From the NCBI RefSeq assembly GCF_008843145.1, contig NZ_CP030265.1:5139001-5203000 (forward strand): a stretch of DNA of 64,000 nucleotides. The letters are read 5' to 3'. Below, one piece after another: positions 17,334 to 27,243 of the stretch. Source of the DNA: Skermanella pratensis. GTDB taxonomy: Bacteria; Pseudomonadota; Alphaproteobacteria; Azospirillales; Azospirillaceae. How positions within the stretch are numbered: position 1 is the stretch's first letter; the number at the start of each line of letters is the position of its first letter. The notes beneath the pieces are model-generated. The model saw only the letters and a program-made list of their open reading frames with translations. It was not told the origin of the DNA and made no database searches. A program made the position numbers and the translations under genes.

Positions 17334-17870
17334 TCACCCCAGCGGGTATTCCCTCAACGGGTCGTAGACCGGTCCGCCGTTACCCGGCCGGCTCTCGAAC
17401 AGGGTGAAGTGCTCCACCCGGATCGGTCCGGCGCGGAACAGGCCGCGATCCTGGATGAACCGCCCGACCCGCTCCTGCGGCGCGTCGCGCAGGCGGGCCA
17501 GGGTCACGTGCGGGCTGAAGCGCCGCTCCTCGCGCGGCAGCCCGGCGCGGACCAGTGCCGATTCCACCTTCTGGTTCAGGTGGACAAGGGCGTCGTTGCG
17601 CTCCACCCCGGCCCACAGGACGCGCGACCGGCTGCCGCTGCCGAACTGCCCGACCCCGTCCAGGACGAGGTCGAAGGCCGGGGCCGAGACGCTGCCCAGC
17701 GCCGCGTCGATGTCGGGCAGCAGGCCGTTCTCCACCTCGCCGACGAAACGCACCGTCAGGTGCAGGTTCTCCGGCTCGGTCCAGCGGGCGCCGGGCACGC
17801 CGCCACCCAGGCCGACCAGACGCTCGCGGACGGCTTCGGGCAGTTCAAGGGCGACGAACAGACGGATCAT
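17334..17870 (-). CDS. thpR: RNA 2',3'-cyclic phosphodiesterase
   Basis: A 178-residue 2H phosphoesterase of the LigT/ThpR family. The two catalytic HxTx motifs are H-L-T-V-R-F-V-G at about residue 37 and H-V-T-L-A-R-L near 120. M-I-R-L-F-V-A-L-E-L-P is the usual family start. The enzyme opens 2',3'-cyclic phosphates on RNA ends. It lies upstream of the asd leader on the same strand but is separated by the leader region, so cotranscription is uncertain. Confidence 0.92.
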   Translation of the reverse strand: MIRLFVALELPEAVRERLVGLGGGVPGARWTEPENLHLTVRFVGEVENGLLPDIDAALGSVSAPAFDLVLDGVGQFGSGSRSRVLWAGVERNDALVHLNQKVESALVRAGLPREERRFSPHVTLARLRDAPQERVGRFIQDRGLFRAGPIRVEHFTLFESRPGNGGPVYDPLREYPLG

Positions 17871-17906
17871 GGCAACGTGTCGTAAGTGTCAGGCGCAGGA
17901 TCGGGA

Positions 17907-18950
17907 TCAGGGACAGGGATTCGGGAACCGGGCGTTGACCTCCTCGATCTCCTTCAACACCGCGTCGGTCAAGGTGATCCCGATCGAATCGATGTTCGTC
18001 TTAAGGTGCTCCATCGACGTGGCGCCGATGATGTTCGACGTCACGAAAGGCTGCCGGGTGACGAAGGCCAGCGCCATCTGCGCCGGGTCCAGCCCATGGC
18101 GCTTCGCCACGTCCTGATAGGCCCGCACCGCCGCGTCGGCGTTCACCGTGTCGTAGCGCGACTTGCGGTGGTCCAGCGCGCGGCGGGTCCCCGGCGGGAT
18201 CCGGCCGTCCAGGTACTTGCCGGTCAGCGTCGCCGCCGCCAGCGGCGAATAGGCCAGCAGCCCGCACCGCTCGCGGATCGAGACCTCGGCCAAGCCGTCC
18301 TCGTAGGTCCGGTTCAGCAGGTTGTAAGCGTTCTGGACGCTGACCACCCGGGGCAGTCCCAGCTCGTCGGCCAGCCGCAGGAACGCCATGGTGCCCCAGG
18401 GCGTCTCGTTGGACAGGCCGACATGGCGGATCTTGCCCGAGCGGACCAGCTCGTCCAGCGCCCGCAGGGTCTCCTCGATCGGGGTAGCACCCTCGTCGTC
18501 GCCGTCCTTCCAGCCACGGGCGCCGAAGCGGGCGGTGGTCCGGTCGGGCCAGTGGAGCTGGTACAGGTCGATATAGTCGGTGCGCAGCCGGGTCAGGCTG
18601 TCCTCGACCGCGCGCACCAGGTTTTCCCGGTCCAGCCGGGCCTTGCCCCCGCGGACCCAGCCGAAGCCGCCGGGCGCGCGGCCGATCGCCTTGCTCGCCA
18701 GCACGACCTTGTCGCGCCCGCCCCGGCTGGCGAACCATGAGCCGATGATCCGCTCGGTCGAGCCGTGGCTCTCCTCGATCGGCGGGATCGCGTACATTTC
18801 CGCCGTGTCCCAGAAATTGACGCCGCGCTCCAGCGCGTAGTCCATCTGTGCATGGCCCTCGGCCTCGGTGTTCTGGCGGCCCCAGGTCATCGTGCCCAGG
18901 CAGATCGCGCTGACCTGCACGTCGGTGCGGCCCAAAGGACGGTATTCCAT
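17907..18950 (-). CDS. Aldo/keto reductase, Tas-like
   Basis: A 347-residue NADPH-dependent aldo/keto reductase beginning M-E-Y-R-P-L-G-R-T-D-V. The tetrad is visible as D-T-A-E-M-Y (Asp and Tyr), the Lys in L-A-S-K-A-I-G, and the His in L-Y-Q-L-H-W-P-D-R. The long loop after the His (F-G-A-R-G-W) and the C-terminal N-I-I-G-A-T-S segment resemble E. coli Tas. Its substrate is not evident. It is followed 36 bases later by thpR on the same strand. Confidence 0.92.
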   Translation of the reverse strand: MEYRPLGRTDVQVSAICLGTMTWGRQNTEAEGHAQMDYALERGVNFWDTAEMYAIPPIEESHGSTERIIGSWFASRGGRDKVVLASKAIGRAPGGFGWVRGGKARLDRENLVRAVEDSLTRLRTDYIDLYQLHWPDRTTARFGARGWKDGDDEGATPIEETLRALDELVRSGKIRHVGLSNETPWGTMAFLRLADELGLPRVVSVQNAYNLLNRTYEDGLAEVSIRERCGLLAYSPLAAATLTGKYLDGRIPPGTRRALDHRKSRYDTVNADAAVRAYQDVAKRHGLDPAQMALAFVTRQPFVTSNIIGATSMEHLKTNIDSIGITLTDAVLKEIEEVNARFPNPCP

Positions 18951-19002
18951 GTGGATCCTTGATTGACAGGCTTGAAGGTTCGCGGCCCCCGGCGGGGCTT
19001 CT

Positions 19003-20154
19003 TCAGAGGAAGAGCGTGAGTACGCCGGTATAGCCGTAGAGCCTGTTGTGGGAAATCTCCCCGTTGGCGAAAAACCCCACCAGCGGAAAATCGCCCAGCT
19101 GGTCCCGGATCGCCTTCAGCTCCTCGCTGTCGTCGCCGAACAGCGCCGGCCCGCGCGCCAGGCACGACACGTAGATGCCGCCGCGCGGCGGTCCCTTCAG
19201 CCGCTTCTTCAGCATCGCCAGCATGCGCTCCAGGTCGGCCTCGGCGCTCGCCCGGTCGCGCCGCGCGAACATGATGCTGCGGCCCGGCTCGACCATGTCG
19301 CCGATCGCGATCAACCCGTGGTTCGGGTCGATGCCGACCAGGTTGCGCACGAGGTAGTCGCCGGTGTCGGACCCGGTGATCGGCAGCGCCGCGAAGATGT
19401 AGCCGGCGACCCGGCGAAGGTCGCGCGCCAGCAGCTCGCCGATGTCCTCCTTGAAGACCTCCAGCGCGGGCCGGCCGTCGATTTCGACGATGATGTTGTT
19501 CTGGGCCCGTGTGATCTTGTGGATCGGCCCGATCGGCGTGCAGCCCTGGGTCAGGCCGGTCGCGACCGGCACCTCGCCGGAAAACAGGACGCCGGACACG
19601 CCGCCCTCGACCACCGGCGCCGTGCCGGGCCGGCCGCCGAACTGGCCGTAGTTGGTCCGCGACGAGGTCAGCCCGCCGACCAGGAATCCTCCCAGCGCGT
19701 CGGACAGCTCGGGGATGATCTCGTGGGTCTGCGGGTTGCGCGGATCGCCGTGGACAAGTCCCAGGACCGGGGCGTGGGTCTTCAGCCATTCCGCCGTCTC
19801 GGGCTCGAACCCCTCGATGCTCTCGGTGATCGGCGCCGGCAGGTGGAAGCTGCCAGGCGGAAGCTGGGCGGTCATCACCGCGATGGCCGGGCGGTCGAAC
19901 AGTTCCTCGCCCGTGGCGCAGACCCCGATGCCGACCGTGCCGACCCAGTCCTTGATGCCCGTGACTCCCCGCATCAGCGTCACGATGCTGACCGCGTCGG
20001 CCGCCAGCGCGTCCGAGATGTACAGGAACCCCAGATTGCAGCCTTCGACCGGTCCCAGCTTGCCCAGGCAAGCCTTGACCGTCGTGCGCCAGTCCTCGCC
20101 CGTCGCGGAGGCTGCGGCGAAGCGGGCCCCCGTGGGGGCGTCCATCCCGCTCAT
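19003..20154 (-). CDS. FIST N/C-domain signal protein
   Basis: A 383-residue protein with the FIST N and FIST C domains. Marks are V-G-T-V-G-I-G-V-C-A-T-G in the N-terminal part, the central G-G-L-T-S-S-R, T-Q-G-C-T-P-I-G-P, and the C-terminal V-G-F-F-A-N-G-E-I-S. FIST domains are thought to bind small ligands such as amino acids in sensory pathways. There is no signal peptide or output domain. ATG at 20154 overlaps the stop of the upstream esterase (ATGA), so the two are translationally coupled, an unusual partnership. Confidence 0.88.
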   Translation of the reverse strand: MSGMDAPTGARFAAASATGEDWRTTVKACLGKLGPVEGCNLGFLYISDALAADAVSIVTLMRGVTGIKDWVGTVGIGVCATGEELFDRPAIAVMTAQLPPGSFHLPAPITESIEGFEPETAEWLKTHAPVLGLVHGDPRNPQTHEIIPELSDALGGFLVGGLTSSRTNYGQFGGRPGTAPVVEGGVSGVLFSGEVPVATGLTQGCTPIGPIHKITRAQNNIIVEIDGRPALEVFKEDIGELLARDLRRVAGYIFAALPITGSDTGDYLVRNLVGIDPNHGLIAIGDMVEPGRSIMFARRDRASAEADLERMLAMLKKRLKGPPRGGIYVSCLARGPALFGDDSEELKAIRDQLGDFPLVGFFANGEISHNRLYGYTGVLTLFL

Positions 20155-20895
20155 CCCCTGATGTCCGGCTTCGGGGCGTCCGGACGGGGAAGATCGTCGA
20201 GCAGCCCGGTCAGATGCGGCAGGATGCCGTCCACCATGATCGCCACGCCCTGGGCATTGGGATGCATGCCATCCTCCTGATTCAGCTTCCGGTCGAGCGC
20301 CACCCCTTCCAGAAAGAAGGGGTAGAGAGGGACATCGTATTTCGCCGCGAGCTCGGGGTAAATCGCATTGAAGCGCTCGCCGTAGTCGCGACCCAGGTTG
20401 GGCGGCGCGTACATGCCGGCGAGCAGGGTCGGAACGTCGCGCTCCTTCAGGGTTGCCAGTATGGCGTCCAGGTTCTCGCGGGTAGAGGCCGGATCGACGC
20501 CGCGCAGCCCGTCGTTGGCGCCCAGCGCAACCACGACGGCCCGGGGCTGGTCGGCCAAGGCCCATTCCAGCCGCGCCCGCCCGCCGGCCGTCGTGTCGCC
20601 CGACACGCCGGCGTTGATGACGTCAGCCTGATAACCCTTGTCGCGCAGCGCCCGCTGGAGCCGCGCGGTGAAACCGTCCTGCTCGGGCAACCCATAGCCG
20701 GCGGTCAGGCTGTCGCCCAGCGCCAGGATCCTGACCGGCTCCGCGGCGCGCGCGGGCTGCCCGGCCGGTACGGCGGCCAGGGCCACCAGCGCCACCAGCG
20801 CGAGCGCCGCCGCGGCGGCGGTCTTCGCACCTGCGTTGAAAAGCCGGTGGCGCGTGCCATATCCGCTTGAGCTGTCACGAATGTCTGGAAGACCC

Positions 20896-20897
<2 letters not shown>
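20151..20897 (-). CDS. Periplasmic TesA-like arylesterase (SGNH hydrolase)
   Basis: A protein of about 248 residues. After a basic start and an Ala/Leu-rich signal segment ending A-R-A, the mature part begins E-P-V-R-I-L-A-L-G-D-S-L-T-A-G-Y-G-L, SGNH block I with the nucleophilic serine. G-V-S-G-D-T-T-A-G-G, A-L-G-A-N-D-G-L-R-G and D-G-M-H-P-N follow, completing the catalytic set. It hydrolyses esters or thioesters in the periplasm. The only full-length in-frame ATG (20897) shares bases with the start of the divergent ABC gene and has a weak ribosome site, so the start is uncertain. A tesA/ybbA/ybbP divergent order is also found in E. coli. Confidence 0.87.
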
Positions 20898-21639
<742 letters not shown>

Positions 21640-21654
21640 CCCCGGATACCTGTG

Positions 21655-24195
21655 ATGAACGGCTTTTCCCTGTCCACCCTGTCCGTCGCCTGGACCATCG
21701 CGCGGCGGGAGCTGCGCGGCGGGCTCAAGGGCTTCCGGATCTTCCTCGCCTGCCTGACCCTGGGCGTCGCGGCCATCGCGACGGTCCAGTCGCTGTCCGG
21801 CGGCATCATCGAGGGTCTGCGCGCCGACGGCAGGGCGATCCTCGGCGGCGACGTGGCGCTGCGCGTGCTCTACACCCCGATCGGCGAGGCGGAACGCTCC
21901 TACCTGGACAGCCAGGGCCGCGTCTCGGTCGCGGCCGACGCCCGGGCCATGGCCCGGCGCGAGGACGGCGCCCGCTCCACCCTGGTGGAGCTGAAGGCGG
22001 TGGACGACAGCTATCCGCTCTACGGCGACTTCACCCTGCGCGAGGGCGGCGCGCTGCCCGACGCGATCGGCCGGCGGGACGGCGTCTGGGGCGCCGTGGT
22101 CGAGGAGACCGTGGGCCAGCGCCTGGACGTGGCCGTCGGCGACACGGTGCGGGTCGGCGAGACATCCTTCCGGATCCGCGGCACCATCCTGCGCGAGCCC
22201 GACCGGGCCGGCGGGGGAGGCTTCACCCTGGGTCCGCGCCTGCTGATCGACCTGGACGCGCTGGACAGCACCGGCCTGATCCAACCCGGCAGCATGATCT
22301 ACTGGCATTACCGGATCGGCCTGAACCCCGGCACCGACCTCCAGGCGTGGCAGGCGGACCTCCAGGCCCGCTTTCCCGAGCAGAGCTGGCGGGTGCGCGA
22401 CTTCACCAACGCCGCCCCGCAGATCGAGCGTTTCATCACCCGCCTGACCTTGTTCCTGACGCTGGTCGGACTGACGGCATTGCTGGTCGGCGGCGTCGGG
22501 GTCGGCAACGCCGTGCGCAGCTATCTCGACGGCAAGGTCGCGACCATCGCGACGCTGAAATGCGTCGGCGCGCCGGGACCGCTGGTGTTCCAGGCCTACC
22601 TGCTGCAGATCCTGGTTCTCGCCTCGCTCGGAATCGGGCTCGGCCTGGTCATCGGCGCGGTCGCTCCCCTGGTCGCGGCGGCCGTGCTGGCCGACGTGCT
22701 GCCGATCACGGCTCGCATCGGGATCTATCCCGGCGGCCTCGCCATAGCCGCCGCCTTCGGCTTCCTGACCGCCCTGACCTTCTCCCTGTGGCCGCTGGGC
22801 AGGGCGCGCGAGGTGCCGGCCGGCGCGTTGTTCCGCGACGTGGTCTCGCCGGCGGGCGGACGTCCGCGCGGCGCCTACCTGCTGGCCGGCGTCCTGTCCG
22901 GGCTCGCGCTGGCGGCACTCGCGATCCTGACCGCGCAGGAGAAGCTGTTCGCCGCCTGGTTCGTCGGCGGCGCGTTCCTGACCCTGCTGGCGTTCCGGGC
23001 GGCGGCCCAGGGCGTCACCTGGGCGGCGGCGCGGGCCGGCCGGCCGCGCCATCCCGGTTTCCGGCTGGCGCTCGCAAACCTGCACCGGCCGGGCAACCCG
23101 ACCGGCAGCGTCGTGCTGTCGCTCGGACTGGGCCTGACCGTCCTGGTCGCCATCGCCCTGATCGAAGGCAACTTCTCCGCCCGCGTCAACGAGAGCATCC
23201 CGAAGGACGCTCCGGCCTATTTCTTCATCGACATCCAGCCGAACCAGCGGGAGGCGTTCAACGCGACCGTGCTGGGCGTGCCCGGCGCCACCGACCTGCG
23301 GGAGGTGCCGATGCTGCGCGGCCGGATCACCAAGGCCAAGGGCGTGGACGCCGAGCAGGCGATCGTCAACCCGGAGCACGCCTGGGTGCTGCGCGGCGAC
23401 CGCGGCATCACCTATTCGGCGCGCCCGCCGGCCGACGCCGAGATCACCGCGGGCCAGTGGTGGCCGGAGGACTACCGGGGCAAGCCGCTGATCTCGATCT
23501 ATTCCGACATCGCCGAGGCGTTCGGCCTCAAGCTCGGCGACAGCATGACGGTCAACGTGCTGGGCCGCGACCTGACGGCGGAGGTCGCCAGCATCCGGGC
23601 GATCGACTTCTCGACCATGAACATCAATTTCACCATGATCTTCTCCCCCGGCATCCTGGAAGGCGCACCCCAGACCTTCCTGGCGACCGTCCGCGCCACA
23701 CCGGAGGCGGAACCGCTGATCCAGCGCGCGGTGACCGACCGCTTCGCCAACATCACCTCGGTCCGGGTCAAGGACGCGCTGGACACGGTCAACGAGCTGC
23801 TCGGCAATATCGGCACCGCCGTCAGGGTCACCGCCGCCATCACGCTGCTGGCCGGCACCCTGGTTCTCGCCGGCGCGGTGGCCGCCGGGCACCGGCGCCG
23901 GGTCTACGACTCGGTTGTGCTGAAGGTGCTGGGCGCCACCCGGGCCGACGTGCTGAAGGCCTTCCTGGTCGAGTACGGCCTGCTGGGGCTGATCACCGCG
24001 GCGATCGCTGGCGCCATCGGCACCATCACCGCCTGGGCGGTGCTGACCCAGGTGATGGACTGGGAATGGACTTTCCTGCCGTCGGCCGTGCTGGTCACGG
24101 CGGCGCTCTGCACCGCGATCACGCTGGCCTTCGGCTTCGTCGGCACCTGGCGGGCGCTCGGCCAGCCGGCGGCACCGCTGCTGAGAAACGACTGA
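21655..24195 (+). CDS. YbbP-like FtsX-type ABC permease
   Basis: An 846-residue inner-membrane protein. An N-terminal membrane helix (G-F-R-I-F-L-A-C-L-T-L-G-V) leads to a periplasmic domain, then a group of helices at about 255-420, a second large periplasmic domain (about 480-720) and a final FtsX group ending in L-G-Q-P-A-A-P-L-L-R-N. This duplicated FtsX layout matches YbbP. With YbbA and TesA next door it forms a conserved gene neighbourhood whose job is unsettled. GTG at 21652 is one codon upstream of the chosen ATG. Confidence 0.92.
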   Translation: MNGFSLSTLSVAWTIARRELRGGLKGFRIFLACLTLGVAAIATVQSLSGGIIEGLRADGRAILGGDVALRVLYTPIGEAERSYLDSQGRVSVAADARAMARREDGARSTLVELKAVDDSYPLYGDFTLREGGALPDAIGRRDGVWGAVVEETVGQRLDVAVGDTVRVGETSFRIRGTILREPDRAGGGGFTLGPRLLIDLDALDSTGLIQPGSMIYWHYRIGLNPGTDLQAWQADLQARFPEQSWRVRDFTNAAPQIERFITRLTLFLTLVGLTALLVGGVGVGNAVRSYLDGKVATIATLKCVGAPGPLVFQAYLLQILVLASLGIGLGLVIGAVAPLVAAAVLADVLPITARIGIYPGGLAIAAAFGFLTALTFSLWPLGRAREVPAGALFRDVVSPAGGRPRGAYLLAGVLSGLALAALAILTAQEKLFAAWFVGGAFLTLLAFRAAAQGVTWAAARAGRPRHPGFRLALANLHRPGNPTGSVVLSLGLGLTVLVAIALIEGNFSARVNESIPKDAPAYFFIDIQPNQREAFNATVLGVPGATDLREVPMLRGRITKAKGVDAEQAIVNPEHAWVLRGDRGITYSARPPADAEITAGQWWPEDYRGKPLISIYSDIAEAFGLKLGDSMTVNVLGRDLTAEVASIRAIDFSTMNINFTMIFSPGILEGAPQTFLATVRATPEAEPLIQRAVTDRFANITSVRVKDALDTVNELLGNIGTAVRVTAAITLLAGTLVLAGAVAAGHRRRVYDSVVLKVLGATRADVLKAFLVEYGLLGLITAAIAGAIGTITAWAVLTQVMDWEWTFLPSAVLVTAALCTAITLAFGFVGTWRALGQPAAPLLRND

Positions 24196-24402
24196 CGACG
24201 GAAAACGCCGGCCCCCTGTCGAAATTCCGGGATTAAAGAAGCGGCTCGCGCGTAGTGCCGGTTCGGCCAATTTAATCGATGCAGGTCAAAGGGTTGCGCG
24301 CTCGGGCAGGAACTTTCGAAGAATCCGATTTTTGTTGAATTGAGCGAGCCGCTCCCCAATATCCTTGCTCAAGTGACATCTACCTTTCGGATTGAGGATC
24401 AC

Positions 24403-25134
24403 ATGGCAAACGGCATGTTCAATCGGTACGCGACCACCGGCCGCGCGGTCGATCAGGCCCAGTACGACGAAGGCCTGCGTCAGCACATGCTGAGCGTGTA
24501 CAACTACATGATGGTTGGTCTCGGCGTGACCGGCGTGGTGGCCTTCGCGACAGCCATGCTCGCTGCCTCCAACCCGGCCTTCGCGCAGGCCCTCTACGGC
24601 TCGCCGCTCAAGTGGGTGGTCATGCTGGCCCCGCTCGGATTCGTGTTCTTCCTGTCGGCGAAGATCCACTCCATGTCGATGTCGACGGCGCAGATGACCT
24701 TCTGGGCCTTCGCCGCGGTCATGGGCCTGTCGCTGTCGTCCATCTTCCTGGTGTTCACCGGCGCAAGCATCGCGCGGGTGTTCTTCATCACGGCGGCGAC
24801 CTTCGGCGGCATGAGCCTTTGGGGCTACACGACCAAGCGTGACCTCTCGGGGATGGGCTCGTTCCTGATGATGGGCCTGATCGGCATCATCATCGCGAGC
24901 GTGGTCAACATCTTCATCGGCTCGACCGCCCTGCAGTTCGCCGTGTCGGTCATCGGCGTGCTGGTCTTCACCGGCCTGACCGCCTACGACACACAGCGCA
25001 TCAAGGAAGAGTACAGCGAGAGCTACGGCTCCGAGTCGCTCGGCAAGATGGCCCTGATGGGCGCCTTGTCGCTGTACCTGAACTTCATCAACCTGTTCAC
25101 GATGCTGCTGTCGCTCTTCGGCAACCGCGAATAA
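24403..25134 (+). CDS. Bax inhibitor-1/YccA family membrane protein
   Basis: A 243-residue protein with seven predicted membrane segments (from about residue 37 on). The family marks T-A-Y-D-T-Q-R-I-K near residue 195 and A-L-S-L-Y-L-N-F-I-N-L-F near the end are present. BI-1 proteins are pH-sensitive calcium leak channels or membrane stress proteins; YccA interacts with FtsH in E. coli. ATG at 24403 follows GAGG. The gene stands alone between an intergenic region of about 200 bases and a strong terminator. Confidence 0.93.
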   Translation: MANGMFNRYATTGRAVDQAQYDEGLRQHMLSVYNYMMVGLGVTGVVAFATAMLAASNPAFAQALYGSPLKWVVMLAPLGFVFFLSAKIHSMSMSTAQMTFWAFAAVMGLSLSSIFLVFTGASIARVFFITAATFGGMSLWGYTTKRDLSGMGSFLMMGLIGIIIASVVNIFIGSTALQFAVSVIGVLVFTGLTAYDTQRIKEEYSESYGSESLGKMALMGALSLYLNFINLFTMLLSLFGNRE

Positions 25135-25148
25135 ACAGGCTGGACCGA

Positions 25149-25204
25149 GCGTCCCCTCCCCGGGGGACGCCTGAAGAACCCGGGCTTTCGAGCCCGGGTT
25201 TTTT
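25149..25204 (+). terminator. Rho-independent terminator after the BI-1 gene
   Basis: AACCCGGGCT, TTCG loop, AGCCCGGGTT, then TTTT at 25177-25204: a perfect 10-bp stem with tetraloop and U-run. It is preceded by a second hairpin, GCGTCCCC/GGGGACGC at 25149-25170. This is the clearest intrinsic terminator in the window. Confidence 0.93.
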
Positions 25205-25306
25205 AATGCGCGGATGACGGCGTGCCGCGCCGGCCCGAAGCAGGAGATTCCCTCGACGCCGCCCATGTCCTAAAGTATATAGAGTATCCTATTACCAAAA
25301 GGGCAT

Positions 25307-25332
25307 GAGCATATGCATACTGGGATATGCTC
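25307..25332. promoter_or_regulatory. Inverted repeat covering the kinase start codon
   Basis: GAGCATAT at 25307-25314 and ATATGCTC at 25325-25332 are perfect 8-bp arms with a 10-base spacer. The right arm contains the kinase ATG at 25327 and there is no evident ribosome site. It may be an operator or an RNA hairpin hiding the start codon. The upstream AT-rich stretch (25270-25300) holds TATATAGAG-like promoter elements. Confidence 0.5.
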
Positions 25333-26769
25333 ACCGTAAGGCGCTCCCCAGCCGCTCCCAACCATACCGATGGTCAGGCCGGCGACCGCACGGACGACCG
25401 GGCCGGACGGCGCCGGGCGATCAACGTGACCATCGTCTACGCCCTGGCCGCGGGCTTCTGGATCCTGCTGTCCGACGGTCTGCTCAACCTGCTGTTCGGC
25501 AACGCCGCGTCCCTGGCTCTTTCCCTGTGGCAGACCGTCAAGGGCCTGACCTTCATCCTGATCACCTCGGTGCTGCTTCACGCGCTGATCAGGCATATCG
25601 GCGTCGCCGCGCGCGCCGAGGTCGTCCTGCGTCAGGATCAGGCACGCCTCCTCGTCATGCTGGAGAACATGCCGGTGCTGGTGGCGGCCCTGGACGAGGA
25701 GGGACGGCTCGCCCTCTGGAACCGGGAGGCCGAGCGGATCACCGGCTACAGCGCCGCGGAGGCGATCGGCAACCCGCAGCTATTGTCGCAGCTTCTGCCG
25801 GACCCCGACTATCGGCGGGCGACAGCCGCCGCCTTCCGCCGCGCCGACCTGTGCTGCCGCGACTGGGAACGGCGGATCACCTGCAGGGACGGCCAGGTGC
25901 GTACCATCGCGATCTCCTGCATCGCACGCGATTTCCCCATCGCCGATTATCCCGGCGGATGGGGGATCGGCGTCGACGTGACCGCGCGCCTTGCGCGCGA
26001 GCGGGAACTCGCCGAGGCGAGCGAGGCGCTGGAAAGCGCCCGCGCCGAAGCGGAGGCGGCCAGCCGCGCCAAATCCGATTTCCTCGCTCTGGTCAGCCAC
26101 GAGCTGCGGACTCCGCTGACCGCGGTGATCGGCTTCGCCGACGTGATGCGGGCGGAGTATTTCGGACCCCTGGGTTCTCCCCGCTACCATGATTATTGTC
26201 GCGACATCGAAACCAGCGGGCGTCATCTGCTGAGCCTGATAGACGGAATCCTCGATCTCGCCAAGACCGAAACCGGCCGCTATGTGCTCACCGAGAAGGA
26301 GATCGACCTGTCGGCGCTGGCGACGGGAGCGATCCAGCTGCTCGGCGACCGGCCGTCCAGGAAAGGCATTTCCCTGACCCTCAGGATGGACCGGCCCATG
26401 CGGGTCCGGGGCGACGAGATGGCGCTGACCCAGGTATTGGTCAATCTGCTGGGCAACGCGGTCAAATACACGCCACCGGGAGGACGGGTCGAGCTGTCCG
26501 CAGCGCCCGACGGTGCCGGCGGGCTGGCGCTCGTCGTCGCCGACACCGGCATCGGCATCCCCTCGGCGGAACTCGCCACCGTCCTCGAACCGTTCAGCCA
26601 AGCGAGCAACGCGGGCCGGACGGGCGAGAGCGGGTCCGGGCTGGGGCTGTCGATCGTACGCACCCTGGTCGACCTGCACGGCGGCCTCCTGTCGGTCGAC
26701 AGCCACCTGGACGCCGGCACCCGGGTGACGGTCCGCCTTCCGGCCGAGCGGGTGCTCCCTTTCCCCTGA
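25327..26769 (+). CDS. PAS-domain sensor histidine kinase
   Basis: A 480-residue membrane kinase. Two hydrophobic helices lie at about residues 34-50 and 68-90 with almost no periplasmic loop between them. A PAS domain follows at about 105-225 (L-W-N-R-E-A-E-R-I-T-G-Y). HisKA carries the phosphorylated His in L-V-S-H-E-L-R-T-P-L, near residue 258. The ATPase domain has N-L-L-G-N-A-V-K-Y-T, D-T-G-I-G-I and G-S-G-L-G-L-S-I-V. A lone receiver gene follows after 54 bases and is the probable partner. The signal is unknown; its lack of an outer loop favours an intramembrane or cytosolic cue. Confidence 0.92.
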   Translation: MLTVRRSPAAPNHTDGQAGDRTDDRAGRRRAINVTIVYALAAGFWILLSDGLLNLLFGNAASLALSLWQTVKGLTFILITSVLLHALIRHIGVAARAEVVLRQDQARLLVMLENMPVLVAALDEEGRLALWNREAERITGYSAAEAIGNPQLLSQLLPDPDYRRATAAAFRRADLCCRDWERRITCRDGQVRTIAISCIARDFPIADYPGGWGIGVDVTARLARERELAEASEALESARAEAEAASRAKSDFLALVSHELRTPLTAVIGFADVMRAEYFGPLGSPRYHDYCRDIETSGRHLLSLIDGILDLAKTETGRYVLTEKEIDLSALATGAIQLLGDRPSRKGISLTLRMDRPMRVRGDEMALTQVLVNLLGNAVKYTPPGGRVELSAAPDGAGGLALVVADTGIGIPSAELATVLEPFSQASNAGRTGESGSGLGLSIVRTLVDLHGGLLSVDSHLDAGTRVTVRLPAERVLPFP

Positions 26770-26823
26770 CCGCCCGGTAGGTTAAGGTTAAGAGAGTATT
26801 CAGCACCCTCATCGACCCGGGCC

Positions 26824-27219
26824 ATGCCGATCTCCGCGACGACACCGCCCCACGCCCCGAAAGCCGCGCGCCGCATCCTCGTGGTGGAGGACGAGACCCT
26901 CGTCGCCATGGATCTGGAGGACATGCTGCTGTCGCTGGGCTGCGAAGTGGTCGGTCCCGTCGCCAAAGTCGCGCGCGGCCTGGTCCTGGCCCGGGAAGAG
27001 CCCCTGGACGGGGCCATCCTCGACATCAACGTGGCCGGCGAACTGGTCTACCCCATCGCGGAAGTCCTAAATGCCCGGGGCATCGCCCTGGTCTTCGCCT
27101 CCGGCTACGACCGCGGCCTCGGCGTCCCGGCGAATCTCGCGGACTATCCCAGGATTCGAAAGCCCTACACGATCCATGACATCGAGCGGTCGGTCGATGC
27201 CTTCATGCGAAAAGATTGA
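26824..27219 (+). CDS. Single-domain response regulator
   Basis: A 131-residue CheY-like receiver with no output domain. The acidic pocket is in V-V-E-D-E, the phospho-acceptor Asp is in A-I-L-D-I-N-V near residue 66, and the conserved Lys is in R-K-P-Y. It resembles the receivers paired with PAS histidine kinases in alphaproteobacterial stress pathways. It probably relays phosphate from the kinase 54 bases upstream to another protein. Confidence 0.9.
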   Translation: MPISATTPPHAPKAARRILVVEDETLVAMDLEDMLLSLGCEVVGPVAKVARGLVLAREEPLDGAILDINVAGELVYPIAEVLNARGIALVFASGYDRGLGVPANLADYPRIRKPYTIHDIERSVDAFMRKD

Positions 27220-27243
27220 AGCAATAGGACGTGGCCGGGGAGT

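Noticed and set aside
17105-17407. A 100-codon + frame opposite the asd leader
   Set aside because: It mirrors the leader peptide and hairpins and has no ribosome site.
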